A stretch of 22,480 nucleotides of DNA from the NCBI GenBank assembly GCA_009693345.1, contig SHXL01000014.1:1-22480 (forward strand), written 5' to 3'. The DNA comes from Betaproteobacteria bacterium (GTDB lineage Bacteria > Pseudomonadota > Gammaproteobacteria > Burkholderiales > SG8-39). Below are positions 14,266 to 22,345 of this stretch, in pieces; the stretch's first letter is position 1, and each line of letters starts with the position of its first letter. A program made the translations under genes and the position numbers. The notes beneath the pieces are model-generated. The model had not been told where the DNA came from. It did no database searches and saw only the letters and a list, made by a program, of their open reading frames with translations.

Positions 14266-14582
14266 AAATCAGGGACAGACCACGTTTTCTCCCTAGGAAC
14301 GAAACAGGTCCGGTTCCGTTTCCTCGATCAATGGCGCGGGTGACGGTCTATAGGAAATCGCGGTGCGGCATGATCAGGAAGTCATGGACGCCCTCGGCGT
14401 TTGCCCGATAACTCGACCACGTGTAGGCGCCTGGATGGGAAACGATGCCCGCGCGCACGGGATTGAGTTCGATATAGCGTTGGCACGCAATCAGATAGTG
14501 CTCGGATTGCACTAGGCAGGATCGAAAACGCCCCTCCCATAGCGTACCGGTGCGACCGTACCGGCGATTCCTACCCTGATTT
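14266..14582. mobile_element. RAYT-type element remnant bounded by 9-bp inverted repeats
   Basis: AAATCAGGG (14266-14274) and CCCTGATTT (14574-14582) are perfect inverted repeats bounding about 317 bp that hold the C-terminal part of a REP-associated tyrosine transposase. The left end continues as GACAGACCACGTTTT, a motif I associate with RAYT-linked repeats in proteobacteria. The right repeat includes the TAA stop of rlmI. This stretch explains the gap between rlmI and the zinc operon. Confidence 0.6.
14348..14578 (-). pseudogene. Truncated REP-associated tyrosine transposase (TnpA_REP/Y1_Tnp), C-terminal fragment
   Basis: A minus-strand reading of about 76 codons ends at TAG (14348-14350). 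It contains YGRTGTLWEGRFRSCLVQSE, CQRYIELNPVRAGIV and AYTWSSYRAN, which are diagnostic of the C-terminal part of RAYT proteins (IS200/IS605-like Y1 fold), ending FLIMPHRDFL. A full RAYT has roughly 200-300 residues and carries the HUH and catalytic Tyr regions upstream. Here that part is missing because the reading runs directly into the end of rlmI. No start codon or ribosome site is apparent. It is a dead remnant. Confidence 0.8.
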
Positions 14583-15768
14583 AGGCCTTCAGGACAAGCA
14601 GACCCTTGAGATAGTCGCCCTCTGGAAAGTTTAGCGCCACGGGATGGTCAGCGGCGGCGCTGAAACGCTCGATGATCTTCGCATCCGCGCCGGCATCGGA
14701 CGCGGCGCCGGCAACGATGGACTGGAAGAGCTCCGCCGAGACGCCGCCGGAGCAGGAGAACGTGGCCAGCAATCCGCCCGGCTTGAGCAACTTCAGCGCC
14801 AGCAGGTTGATGTCCTTGTAGGCGCGCGCCGCGTTCTTCACTTGGGCCGCGGTGGGTGCGAACTTGGGCGGATCGAGCACCACCAGGCCGAAACTCCTGC
14901 CGCGGTCGCGCAGCAGGCGCTGGTAGGCGAACACGTCGGCTTTCTCGAATCCGATGCGCGACGCGTCGAGCGGATTGGCCGCCAGGTTTTCTTTCGCGAC
15001 TTCCAGCGCCTCGGCGGAGCTCTCCACCGCGGTAACGTGCTTCGCGCCGCCGGCCAGCGCGGCGAGCGAGAATCCGCCCGTATAGCAGAATGCATCCAGC
15101 ACCTCGCGCCCTTCGGCCAGCGCGCGCACGCGCTGCCGGTTGTCGCGCTGGTCGAGGAAGAAACCGGTTTTCTGCCCCGCTTCGACGTCGACACGGAATT
15201 TGAGCCCGTGCTCGATGATCGGGCAGCGCTTCGCTTCCCGGTTGCCACGCGCGAAACCCACCTTGGGCGCGAGGCCCTCAAGGCTGCGTACTTCGGCATC
15301 CGAGCGCTCGTAGATCGCCTCGCAACCTGTCGCATCGGCAAGCGCATCGAGGATCGCTTCGCGCCAGTGCTCGGCCCCCGCCGACAGGAACTGCGCCACG
15401 AGGACATCGTCGTAGCGGTCCACCACGAGCCCCGGCAGGCCATCCGACTCACCGTGCACCAGACGCATGGCGTTGGTGTGGCGCGCGGCCGGCAGCGCGG
15501 CGCGAAGTTGGACTGCTTTCTTTATTGTTGTTTCGAAAAAAACCTTCTTGATCGAAACGCCCGGATCAAAACTCCAGACCCGAGCCCGGATCTGCGATTG
15601 CGCACTGTAGGCGGCAAGCGCCAGCATCCCGCCTTCGGCAGATTGCACCAGTACCGTTTCGCCGCTGTCGGGGTTGCCTTCGACACGCTCGACCGCGCCC
15701 GAGAAGATCCAGGGGTGATGGCGCTTCACCGACTTGTCGCGCCCGGCCTTGAGGAGCAGCGTCTTCAT
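14581..15768 (-). CDS. rlmI: 23S rRNA (cytosine-C5)-methyltransferase RlmI
   Basis: This 395-residue enzyme methylates C1962 of 23S rRNA. The N-terminal PUA domain (about 1-75) includes RHHPWIFSGAVERVEG and SQIRARVWSFDP, as in E. coli RlmI. Then come MRLVHGESDGLPGLVVDRYD, GQKTGFFLDQRDNR, the SAM motif VLDAFCYTGGFSLAAL, VVLDPPKFAP and the catalytic-loop cysteine in TFSCSGG. The C-terminus GDYLKGLLVLKA has the family length, so the neighbouring RAYT insertion has not truncated it, although the stop codon lies in the element's repeat. ATG 15768 overlaps the xerC stop (ATGA). Confidence 0.94.
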   Translation of the reverse strand: MKTLLLKAGRDKSVKRHHPWIFSGAVERVEGNPDSGETVLVQSAEGGMLALAAYSAQSQIRARVWSFDPGVSIKKVFFETTIKKAVQLRAALPAARHTNAMRLVHGESDGLPGLVVDRYDDVLVAQFLSAGAEHWREAILDALADATGCEAIYERSDAEVRSLEGLAPKVGFARGNREAKRCPIIEHGLKFRVDVEAGQKTGFFLDQRDNRQRVRALAEGREVLDAFCYTGGFSLAALAGGAKHVTAVESSAEALEVAKENLAANPLDASRIGFEKADVFAYQRLLRDRGRSFGLVVLDPPKFAPTAAQVKNAARAYKDINLLALKLLKPGGLLATFSCSGGVSAELFQSIVAGAASDAGADAKIIERFSAAADHPVALNFPEGDYLKGLLVLKA

Positions 15769-16667
15769 TTCTTCCTCGCCCGCGGATGCGCGGCATCATA
15801 GACCTTCGCCAGGGCCTGGAAATCGAGATGGGTGTAGATCTGCGTGGTCGAGATGCTGGCGTGGCCGAGCATCTCCTGCACCGCGCGCAGGTCCTGCGAG
15901 GATTGCAGCACATGGCTGGCGAAGGAATGGCGCAGCATGTGCGGATGCACGGCGGCGCCCAGCCCCTGGCGTTTCGCCCAGGCGCGCAGCCGGGTCTGCA
16001 CCGCCCCGGGTGCGATGCGCCGGCCGCGCGCGCCCACGAAAAGCGCGCGCTCCTGCGGCGCGGCGAGCAGCGCGCGCGCCTTGAGCCAGTCGCGCAGCGC
16101 GTCCCGTGCGCGCCCGCCGACCGGAACCGTGCGCGTCTTCCCGCCTTTGCCGGTCACGGTCACTTCGGCCTGCTTCAGATCCAAGCGCCCGTCTGCCGCG
16201 TCCAGAGCGATGAGCTCCGCGAGGCGCAGGCCGGAGGAGTAAAGCAGTTCGAACATCGCGCGGTCGCGCGCGCCCTTCGGCGTTGCCAAGGTATGCGGCG
16301 GCACACTCTCGAGCAGCTGCTGCGCCTGCTCCACCGAGAGCGACCTGGGCAGGTGGCGCGGTGATTTCGGCGCGCGCACTCCCTGCACCGGATTGGCGGA
16401 AAAACCGCGATGGCGCGAGAGCCACCGGTAAAAACCGCGCCAGGCCGATAGCGTGAGCGCGAGCGTGCGGCCGGTGAGCCCCGCGGCATGCAGCCGCGCG
16501 ACGAAGCGCCGGATCGCCTGCGCATCGAGATCCCGCAGATCCGTCCTGTCCTTCAGCTTGAACAGGACATCGATGGCCCGCGAGTAGTTCGCCAGCGTGT
16601 GCCCGGAGAGCCGGCGCTGGTGCTCGAGCGTCTCGAGCCAGGCGGTGCCCAGGCCGGAATCGGTCAC
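15765..16667 (-). CDS. xerC: Tyrosine recombinase XerC
   Basis: This 300-residue recombinase resolves chromosome dimers at dif together with XerD. The N-terminal SAM-like core-binding domain covers about 1-95 and the catalytic domain follows. All catalytic residues are visible: R148 (SSGLRLAEL), K174 (TGKGGKTR), H243 and R246 (HPHMLRHSF), H269 (LGHASISTT) and nucleophile Y278 (QIYTHLDF). The start is either GTG 16667, giving MTDSGLGTAWLETLEHQ, or TTG 16679, which forms a TTGA overlap with the DUF484 stop; I prefer GTG because the length and N-terminus match the family. Following DUF484 is the standard arrangement, so this is the housekeeping XerC and not a mobile-element integrase. Confidence 0.95.
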   Translation of the reverse strand: MTDSGLGTAWLETLEHQRRLSGHTLANYSRAIDVLFKLKDRTDLRDLDAQAIRRFVARLHAAGLTGRTLALTLSAWRGFYRWLSRHRGFSANPVQGVRAPKSPRHLPRSLSVEQAQQLLESVPPHTLATPKGARDRAMFELLYSSGLRLAELIALDAADGRLDLKQAEVTVTGKGGKTRTVPVGGRARDALRDWLKARALLAAPQERALFVGARGRRIAPGAVQTRLRAWAKRQGLGAAVHPHMLRHSFASHVLQSSQDLRAVQEMLGHASISTTQIYTHLDFQALAKVYDAAHPRARKK

Positions 16668-16675
16668 CGCATTTA

Positions 16676-17320
16676 TCAAGTGCGCGCGGCGAGTGCGCCC
16701 GCGGCAAGTTCTCCGATGCGCCGCAGATAGAGCGTGCCCATCTCGGCGAAGAAGCGCTGCGGGTCTTCGCTGCCAAGCGCAAGCAGGCCGATGGTGCGCG
16801 TCTGTCCCAGCGGCACCAGCGCCATCGAGCGGACGTGCGCCTCGGCCTCGCGGAACCAGGGCAGGAACGGATTGCCCGCCGCCGGGCCGCACTGCGGCGC
16901 GCCCATTCCCGCTATCTTGTCCTGCAGCTCCGGCTCCACGGCCGCGCCTTCGAGCGCGCCCTCGGGCAGCGGCTTTCCCCAGACGCGCACGGCAACGTGC
17001 GGCACGGCGAAGTCCTCGTGCAAATGGAAGTAGAGCGCGTTCGCGGCCGATGCGAAGTCGCCGGCGCCGAGCAGGGCGAGGGAGAGCCGGTGCACCTTCT
17101 CGCCGATCGCATCGTTGTCTTCGCCGAACCTGACGAACTCCCCGAGCTTGGCCTCGAGCAGTTTCACCTTCTCGCGCAGCGACACGATCTGGCGCTCGGT
17201 GAGCGGGATCGCCCGGCCGCCGTGCGGATGCGGCACGTAGATCGACTCGAGCAGCTGCGGGTTCTGGTCGAAGAACTGCGGGTTGCTGCGGAGAAACTGC
17301 GCGACGTCTTTTGCGTCCAT
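16676..17320 (-). CDS. DUF484 family protein (GAF-like)
   Basis: This 214-residue cytosolic protein belongs to DUF484, commonly encoded between dapF and xerC. The N-terminal helix pair AQFLRSNPQFFDQNPQLLES is the family hallmark, followed by VPHPHGGRAIPLTERQIV, a short coiled coil (LREKVKLLEAKLGEFV), and a C-terminal GAF-like domain containing LVPLGQTRTIGLLALGSEDP and RFFAEMGTLYLRRIGEL. Its function is not established; a nucleotide- or ligand-sensing role is suggested by the GAF fold. It starts 9 bp after the dapF stop and abuts xerC, so the three are probably cotranscribed. Confidence 0.9.
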   Translation of the reverse strand: MDAKDVAQFLRSNPQFFDQNPQLLESIYVPHPHGGRAIPLTERQIVSLREKVKLLEAKLGEFVRFGEDNDAIGEKVHRLSLALLGAGDFASAANALYFHLHEDFAVPHVAVRVWGKPLPEGALEGAAVEPELQDKIAGMGAPQCGPAAGNPFLPWFREAEAHVRSMALVPLGQTRTIGLLALGSEDPQRFFAEMGTLYLRRIGELAAGALAART

Positions 17321-17329
17321 TGGGACTTT

Positions 17330-18127
17330 CTAGAGTTCGATCATGCCTTCGAAAACGCTCTTCGCGGGGCCCTTCATCCAGACGGCATTGTCGCCGCCCG
17401 CCCAAGAAACGGTCAATGTACCGCCGCGCGCGTCGACCGCCACCGGGGATTTAAGCAGGCCGCGCAGGATCCCCGCGACCACCGCGGCGCAGGCGCCCGT
17501 GCCGCAGGCGAGCGTCTCGCCCGAGCCCCGCTCCCAGACGCGCAGCGCGATGCGGTGGCGGTCGCGCACCTGCATGTAGCCCGCGTTGACCCGGTTCGGA
17601 AACCTCGGATGATGCTCCAGCGCAGGGCCCTGGGTCGTCACCGGGGCGCGCTTGATCTCGGGCACCACCTGGACCGCATGAGGATTGCCCATGGAAAGAA
17701 TCGAGACTTGAACCGGCTTGTTTTCCACTTGAAGTTCTTCCAGCAACTGCAAAACGGCGGGCGGGCCCATATTCACGCTCACTTCCCCGTCATCCTCCAG
17801 GCGCGGCACGATCACGCCACCCAGGGTTTCCACCCGGATCTCGCGCTTCGCGGTCAAGCCCTTCGCGTGCACGAACTTGACGAAACAGCGCGCGCCGTTG
17901 CCGCATTGCTCGACCTCGCCGCCGTCGGCGTTGAATATGCGGTAGCGGAAATCCACGCCCGGCTGCGACGCCCGCTCGACCACCAGAATCTGGTCGCATC
18001 CGATGCCGAAGTGCCGGTCGGCAAGTCTTTGAATTTGCTCTTGGTTCAGTTCGAATTTCTTCTTCGTGCAATCGAAAACAAGAAAATCGTTGCCCGCTCC
18101 CTCCATCTTTGTAAACGCGAGCTTCAT
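17330..18127 (-). CDS. dapF: Diaminopimelate epimerase
   Basis: This 265-residue cytosolic enzyme converts LL- to meso-diaminopimelate for lysine and peptidoglycan synthesis without a cofactor. The two catalytic cysteines are present: C75 in NADGGEVEQCGNGARC and C208 in RGSGETLACGTGACAA. The N-terminal MEGAGNDFLVFD motif and the two symmetric domains are of usual length. ATG 18127 lies 3 bp after the stop of the upstream oxidoreductase gene, with no strong ribosome site, so translation may depend on the upstream reading. No abnormal features. Confidence 0.96.
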   Translation of the reverse strand: MKLAFTKMEGAGNDFLVFDCTKKKFELNQEQIQRLADRHFGIGCDQILVVERASQPGVDFRYRIFNADGGEVEQCGNGARCFVKFVHAKGLTAKREIRVETLGGVIVPRLEDDGEVSVNMGPPAVLQLLEELQVENKPVQVSILSMGNPHAVQVVPEIKRAPVTTQGPALEHHPRFPNRVNAGYMQVRDRHRIALRVWERGSGETLACGTGACAAVVAGILRGLLKSPVAVDARGGTLTVSWAGGDNAVWMKGPAKSVFEGMIEL

Positions 18128-18130
18128 GGT

Positions 18131-19102
18131 TCAAGTCCCATGGCGCGCCAGCCTTTCCTCGACCAGCCTGCCGACCTGCAGCGCCAGCGCCAGCGCCTGC
18201 CTGCCCTGTTCGCCGGTCACGAGCGGCACGCCGCGCCCGCGCACCGCCTGCACGAACGCCTCCGCCTGCGCGCGCAGTTCGTCGGCGCGCTCGAATGCCT
18301 GTTCGGACTCGACGATGCCCGCGGTGTCGCCCGCAGTGCCACCTTCCGGGCCCTTGCGCACGTGGCGCAGCCGCTGTTCCTGCAAATCCGCCGAGACATA
18401 AGAATCGTGCCGGAATACGCGCAGCTTGCGCACCTGCGCCTGGCTGACGCGGCTCGCCGATACGCTCGCAATGCAGCCGTCGGTGAATTCGATGCGCGCG
18501 TTGGCGATGTCGATGGCATCGGTAAGCACGCGAAACCCGCTCGCGCTTACCTGTTCGATCGGCGCCTTCGCCAGCGCCAGCACCAAGTCCAGGTCGTGGA
18601 TCATCAGGTCGAGCACCACGTCGACATCGGTACCACGCGTTTTGAAGGGCGCCAGCCTCTCGATATCGATGAATAGCGGCCTGCCTCCCTGCGCCACGAG
18701 CGCCTGAAACACCGGATTGAAGCGCTGCAAGTGGCCCACCTGGAGGACGAGCCCCTTGGTGCGCGCCAGTTCGAGCAGGGAATCCGCCTCCTCTAGCGTG
18801 CGCGAGAGCGGCTTTTCCACCAGCACGTGTACGCCCGCCTCGAGGCAGTCGCGCACCACGGCGTGGTGCTTCTCGGTGGGGACCGCGACGCAGACGGCTT
18901 CAATGCGCGCATCGGCTCGCGCGAGCAGCGCGTGGTAGCCGGACTCATGAGCACAACCCAGTGCAGTCGCGATCGTTATCGCGCGAGCGGGGTCCGCGTC
19001 CACCACCGCGACCAGTTCCGCATCGGCGCTGGCCGCGAATTTCTCGGCGTGGAATTTGCCCATGTAGCCGGCGCCGATGACCGCGATGCGGAGTTTTTCC
19101 AT
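18131..19102 (-). CDS. Gfo/Idh/MocA-family NAD(P)-dependent oxidoreductase, GnnA-like
   Basis: This 323-residue protein has an N-terminal Rossmann fold (IAVIGAGYMGKFHAEK, residues 6-21), the family EKP motif (96-98, VHVLVEKPLSRTLEEAD), and a C-terminal domain with APFKTRGTDVDVVLDLMIHD, whose H169 is the usual catalytic histidine. VLQVGHLQRFNP and the RGTDVDVV stretch recall UDP-GlcNAc 3-dehydrogenases of the GnnA type, which make 3-amino lipid A sugars. Its position directly after two lipid A acyltransferase genes supports an LPS role. The partner aminotransferase GnnB is not in the window, so the substrate remains inferred. ATG 19102 follows the acyltransferase stop by 11 bp. Confidence 0.82.
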   Translation of the reverse strand: MEKLRIAVIGAGYMGKFHAEKFAASADAELVAVVDADPARAITIATALGCAHESGYHALLARADARIEAVCVAVPTEKHHAVVRDCLEAGVHVLVEKPLSRTLEEADSLLELARTKGLVLQVGHLQRFNPVFQALVAQGGRPLFIDIERLAPFKTRGTDVDVVLDLMIHDLDLVLALAKAPIEQVSASGFRVLTDAIDIANARIEFTDGCIASVSASRVSQAQVRKLRVFRHDSYVSADLQEQRLRHVRKGPEGGTAGDTAGIVESEQAFERADELRAQAEAFVQAVRGRGVPLVTGEQGRQALALALQVGRLVEERLARHGT

Positions 19103-19113
19103 TTGTCCCAGGA

Positions 19114-20010
19114 TCAATCGCGGTAAAAGCGCGCCTCGCCCGCCGGGCGGGTCTTGAAGCGCTTGTGCATCCACAGATACTGCTCCGGCATCTCCAGGAC
19201 CCGGCGCTCGATGTATTCGTTCATGCGGCGCGTGTCGGCGGCCAGGTCCCCGGTCGGGAAATTGTCCCATGGCGCGTCGATGCGCAGCACGTAACCCGCG
19301 GCGCCGGGCAGCATGCGCGTCACGCAGGGCAACACCCGCGCCACGGCGACCTGCGCGATACGCGACAAACCCGGCAGGGTGGCTGCGGGCACGCCAAAAA
19401 ACGGCACGAAGATCGTGTCCCGCGGCCCGTAGTCCTGGTCAGGCAGGTAGTAAAACGGCCGGCCCGCGCGCATCGCCGAGAGCGTGCTGCGGATGCCCTC
19501 CTGGCGCGACACGAGGCGCTGGTCGCCAAACCGGGTCCGGCCGCGCTTGAGCAGCTCGCCGAAGCGCGCATTTTTTTGATTGGCGTACATCGAGACCATG
19601 TCCACATCGCAGGAAAGGCGCGTGAATCCCGCGTCCAGCCCGGCGAAATGCGGCGCGAGGAGAATCACCGGCGTGCAGTCGGGTTTTCCCCCGGGTTTTC
19701 CCATTGCCGCGCGCAGATGCTCGAGTCCTTCGACGCGCACCAGCCGCTCGATGCGCGCGCGCGGCGCCCACCAGAGCAGCGCACGGTCGACGAAACTGCG
19801 GCAGAAAGCGCGGAAGTGCGCCTTTGCCAGGGCTTCCCGTTCGTCGCCGTTCATCGCCGGAAAGCATTTTTCGAGATTGACGCGGGTGACGTGCCGGCGC
19901 TCGGGAATAAACCAGAAAGCCAGTACGCCCACGATATTGCCGATGACCACCAGTGCCCGGTAAGGCAGGAAATGCGCGATCCAGAGCAGCATGAAAATGA
20001 TGCTTCTCAC
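19114..20010 (-). CDS. LpxL/LpxM-family lipid A acyltransferase
   Basis: This 298-residue inner-membrane-associated acyltransferase transfers secondary acyl chains to Kdo-lipid A from acyl-ACP. One N-terminal helix (about 5-36) anchors it. The catalytic HX4D motif is H121-FAGL-D126 in LLAPHFAGLDAGF. YLPDQDYGPRDTIFVPFFGV matches the conserved binding loop, and the C-terminus PEQYLWMHKRFKTRP is the family signature. GTG 20010 gives a GTGA overlap with the upstream acyltransferase gene; ATG 19992 would shorten the anchor. Which of the two genes acts first cannot be told from sequence. Confidence 0.92.
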   Translation of the reverse strand: MRSIIFMLLWIAHFLPYRALVVIGNIVGVLAFWFIPERRHVTRVNLEKCFPAMNGDEREALAKAHFRAFCRSFVDRALLWWAPRARIERLVRVEGLEHLRAAMGKPGGKPDCTPVILLAPHFAGLDAGFTRLSCDVDMVSMYANQKNARFGELLKRGRTRFGDQRLVSRQEGIRSTLSAMRAGRPFYYLPDQDYGPRDTIFVPFFGVPAATLPGLSRIAQVAVARVLPCVTRMLPGAAGYVLRIDAPWDNFPTGDLAADTRRMNEYIERRVLEMPEQYLWMHKRFKTRPAGEARFYRD

Positions 20011-20873
20011 GATTTATCGGGAGCGCCTGGTTTTGAGCCCCCTTCGGGGGCACCTGCGGGTCGCTTGTACCGGTTATAGCCCCACAGGTACTGCCCCGGG
20101 CATTCGCGGATCAACGCTTCGAGGGCGCGATTCATGCGCCGGATTGCGCTTTCGCCGGGCTCGCCCGCGGGCAGGGGCCGGATATGCAGGTCGTAGCCCT
20201 GGCCGCCGGTCAGCCGCTCGCCGTAGGCAAGCAGGCACACGCTGGCGGGGCGCGCTGCCAGCTTGGGCGCGAGCGTCATGGTGTAGGCGGGTCTGCCGAA
20301 AAATTCCACCCATTCTCCCTCCCCCTCGCCCGGCACCTGATCGGGAAGGATGCCCACGGCCTCCTTGCGCACCAGGGCGGCGAGCAGCTCGCGCACTCCG
20401 GATAGGTCGGCGCGCGCCAGGCGCACGTTGTCCTGGCCGCGGCCCATTTCGATCAGCGGCTGCAGCCAGGCGAACTTGGGCGCGCGGTAGAGCACGGTGA
20501 TCGGGAATTCGTCGGCGGCGATCTTGGCCGTGATCTCGAAGCAGCCCAGATGCGGCGTGAGAAACACGATTCCCTTGCCGGCCGCGCGCGCGGCATCCAC
20601 GTGCTCCCTGCCGTCGATCCGGCGCAGCAATGCAGCGACTTCGGCGCGCGGCCGCAGCCAGAGCGCGGGAAGCTCGGCGAGCATGCGGCCGGCGCCCGCG
20701 ATCGCCGCGCGCCGCGTGGCCGCGTCGCGATAGCCCGCGGCTTCGAGATTGCCGTGCAGATGGCGCCGGTAGGTGGGCGACAGCACATACATCGCCCACC
20801 CGAGGGGCGCGCCCAACGCGTGCAGGAGCGCGAGCGGAAACCGCGCCGCGAGGCCCATCAGGAAGCGCGACAT
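20007..20873 (-). CDS. LpxL/HtrB-family lipid A acyltransferase, HX4E type
   Basis: This is a 288-residue member of the same family as the gene that follows it. The N-terminal hydrophobic helix is at about 5-32. The active-site motif reads H108-LGCF-E113 (TPHLGCFEI), with glutamate in place of the usual aspartate; this form is common in betaproteobacterial HtrB proteins. GILPDQVPGEGEGEWVEFFG is the conserved loop and PGQYLWGYNRYKRP the C-terminal signature. ATG 20873 has AAGGA about 7 bases upstream. It diverges from metK across 48 bp and is probably the first gene of the minus-strand transcript running through dapF and xerC. Confidence 0.92.
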   Translation of the reverse strand: MSRFLMGLAARFPLALLHALGAPLGWAMYVLSPTYRRHLHGNLEAAGYRDAATRRAAIAGAGRMLAELPALWLRPRAEVAALLRRIDGREHVDAARAAGKGIVFLTPHLGCFEITAKIAADEFPITVLYRAPKFAWLQPLIEMGRGQDNVRLARADLSGVRELLAALVRKEAVGILPDQVPGEGEGEWVEFFGRPAYTMTLAPKLAARPASVCLLAYGERLTGGQGYDLHIRPLPAGEPGESAIRRMNRALEALIRECPGQYLWGYNRYKRPAGAPEGGSKPGAPDKS

Positions 20874-20921
20874 CTGGTATCCTTGCAACCCCGTTTTTTC
20901 AAGCGGATCAAGAGTAAACAC
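20874..20921. promoter_or_regulatory. 48-bp divergent intergenic region, metK and lpxL-type gene
   Basis: Both genes must be expressed from this gap or from promoters inside the flanking coding sequence. On the minus strand TTGATC followed 17 bases later by TTGCAA is a poor promoter match. On the plus strand a weak AAGAG precedes the metK ATG. It is too short for a known SAM riboswitch class, and no such fold is evident. Confidence 0.3.
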
Positions 20922-22079
20922 ATGAGCGACTTTCTTTTCACGTCCGAGTCTGTTTCCGAGGGCCATCCCGACAAAGTCGCGGACCAGATTTCGGATGCGG
21001 TGCTCGATGCGATTCTAAAGCAGGACAAGACCTCGCGCGTCGCCGCCGAGACGCTGGTCAAGGACAACCTGGTGGTGCTCGCCGGGGAAATCACCACCGG
21101 CGCGCGCGTCAACTACGATGAAGTTGCGCGCAACACGATCAACCGGATCGGCTACAACGATCCGAAGATCGGCTTCGACACGCATACCTGCACCGTGATC
21201 GTCGCCTACGGCGAGCAGTCCAAGGACATCGCGCAGGGCGTGGACGAAGGCAAGGGCCTCGACCTCGACCAGGGCGCGGGCGACCAGGGCCTGATGTTCG
21301 GTTATGCCTGCGACGAGACGCCGGGACTCATGCCGATGCCGATCTACCTTGCGCACCGCCTGGTCGAGCGCCAGTCCGAGGTGCGCCGCGACGGCCGGCT
21401 GCCCTGGCTGCGCCCCGACGCCAAGTCGCAAGTCACCATCAAGTACGCCAACGGCAGGCCCGATGCGATCGAAACGGTCGTGCTCTCCACACAGCACGCG
21501 CCCGGCATGACGCACAAGCAGATCGAGGAAGCAGTGATCGAGCAGGTGATCAAGCCGGTGCTGCCAAAGAACATGATCAAGGGCAAGATCAAATATCTCG
21601 TCAACCCCACCGGCAGCTTCGAGATCGGCGGGCCGAAAGGCGATTGCGGCCTCACCGGACGCAAGATCATCGTCGACACCTACGGCGGCTCCGCGCCGCA
21701 TGGCGGCGGGGCATTTTCCGGCAAGGATCCTTCAAAAGTGGACCGTTCGGCGGCGTACGCGGCGCGATACGTCGCGAAGAACATCGTCGCGGCCGGGCTC
21801 GCCGCCAAGTGCCTGGTGCAGGCGTCCTACGCCATCGGCGTCGCGCAGCCGACCAGCGTCATGATTACCACGCAGGGCACCGGCAAGCTGTCGGACGAGA
21901 AGCTCTCGCTACTGGTGCTGCAGCATTTCGACCTGCGTCCCAAGGGCATCGTGCAGATGCTCGATCTGCTGCGGCCGATCTACGAAAAGACCGCCGCCTA
22001 CGGCCACTTCGGGCGCGACGAGCCCGAGTTCACCTGGGAACACACCGACAAGGCGCTGGTGTTGAAACAGGCCGCCTAA
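20922..22079 (+). CDS. metK: S-adenosylmethionine synthetase
   Basis: This 385-residue cytosolic enzyme makes SAM from methionine and ATP. It starts MSDFLFTSESVSEGHPDKVA, has the ATP hexapeptide GAGDQG in DQGAGDQGLMFGYACDE, and the P-loop-like GGGAFSGKD in SAPHGGGAFSGKDPSKVDRS. The length is that of the bacterial enzyme and no motif is missing. The frame is open well upstream, but ATG 20922 matches the universal N-terminus. It is monocistronic in the window, ending 1 bp before a convergent small membrane-protein gene. Confidence 0.97.
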   Translation: MSDFLFTSESVSEGHPDKVADQISDAVLDAILKQDKTSRVAAETLVKDNLVVLAGEITTGARVNYDEVARNTINRIGYNDPKIGFDTHTCTVIVAYGEQSKDIAQGVDEGKGLDLDQGAGDQGLMFGYACDETPGLMPMPIYLAHRLVERQSEVRRDGRLPWLRPDAKSQVTIKYANGRPDAIETVVLSTQHAPGMTHKQIEEAVIEQVIKPVLPKNMIKGKIKYLVNPTGSFEIGGPKGDCGLTGRKIIVDTYGGSAPHGGGAFSGKDPSKVDRSAAYAARYVAKNIVAAGLAAKCLVQASYAIGVAQPTSVMITTQGTGKLSDEKLSLLVLQHFDLRPKGIVQMLDLLRPIYEKTAAYGHFGRDEPEFTWEHTDKALVLKQAA

Positions 22080-22080
22080 G

Positions 22081-22305
22081 TCAGCCGAAGACCCACCAGG
22101 CGCCGATCGCAAAGCCGATCGGCAACAGGGCGCCGAAGCTCATCATCCCGCGCATCCGGCTGATCTGGTTCGAATCCCAGTCGACTTTCTTGGCGACCCT
22201 CTTCGAGCGTTCCGCCACCTCGCGGACGATCGCGGTGTACTCGAAGAAAATCAGCACCGCCGCCAAACCGGCGCCAATCAATACACCTTGCAGCACGACG
22301 TTCAT
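22081..22305 (-). CDS. Small two-helix membrane protein, unknown function
   Basis: This 74-residue protein has two hydrophobic helices, VVLQGVLIGAGLAAVLIFF near the N-terminus and MMSFGALLPIGFAIGAWWVF at the C-terminus. Between them is a charged segment, REVAERSKRVAKKVDWDSNQ, that could face the cytosol. I do not recognise the family. ATG 22305 is chosen because the preceding sequence is not protein-like; the open frame continues upstream without hydrophobic or conserved character. It ends 1 bp from metK, tail to tail. The clear membrane topology supports a real gene. Confidence 0.65.
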   Translation of the reverse strand: MNVVLQGVLIGAGLAAVLIFFEYTAIVREVAERSKRVAKKVDWDSNQISRMRGMMSFGALLPIGFAIGAWWVFG

Positions 22306-22345
22306 GGGTTGTCCACTTTCCCCGGGAAATGCCCAGACCGCGAGT

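Noticed and set aside
15765..16667. Tyrosine recombinase as the integrase of a genomic island
   Set aside because: Length, catalytic motifs and the dapF-DUF484-xerC order identify the housekeeping XerC; no attachment repeats or island genes nearby.
16835..18676. 613-codon plus-strand open frame across DUF484, dapF and the oxidoreductase
   Set aside because: It spans three confirmed minus-strand genes, has shadow-like composition and no recognisable motif.
20874..20921. SAM riboswitch upstream of metK
   Set aside because: Only 48 bp between the divergent genes, with no recognisable SAM-I, SAM-II or SAM-IV type helices.
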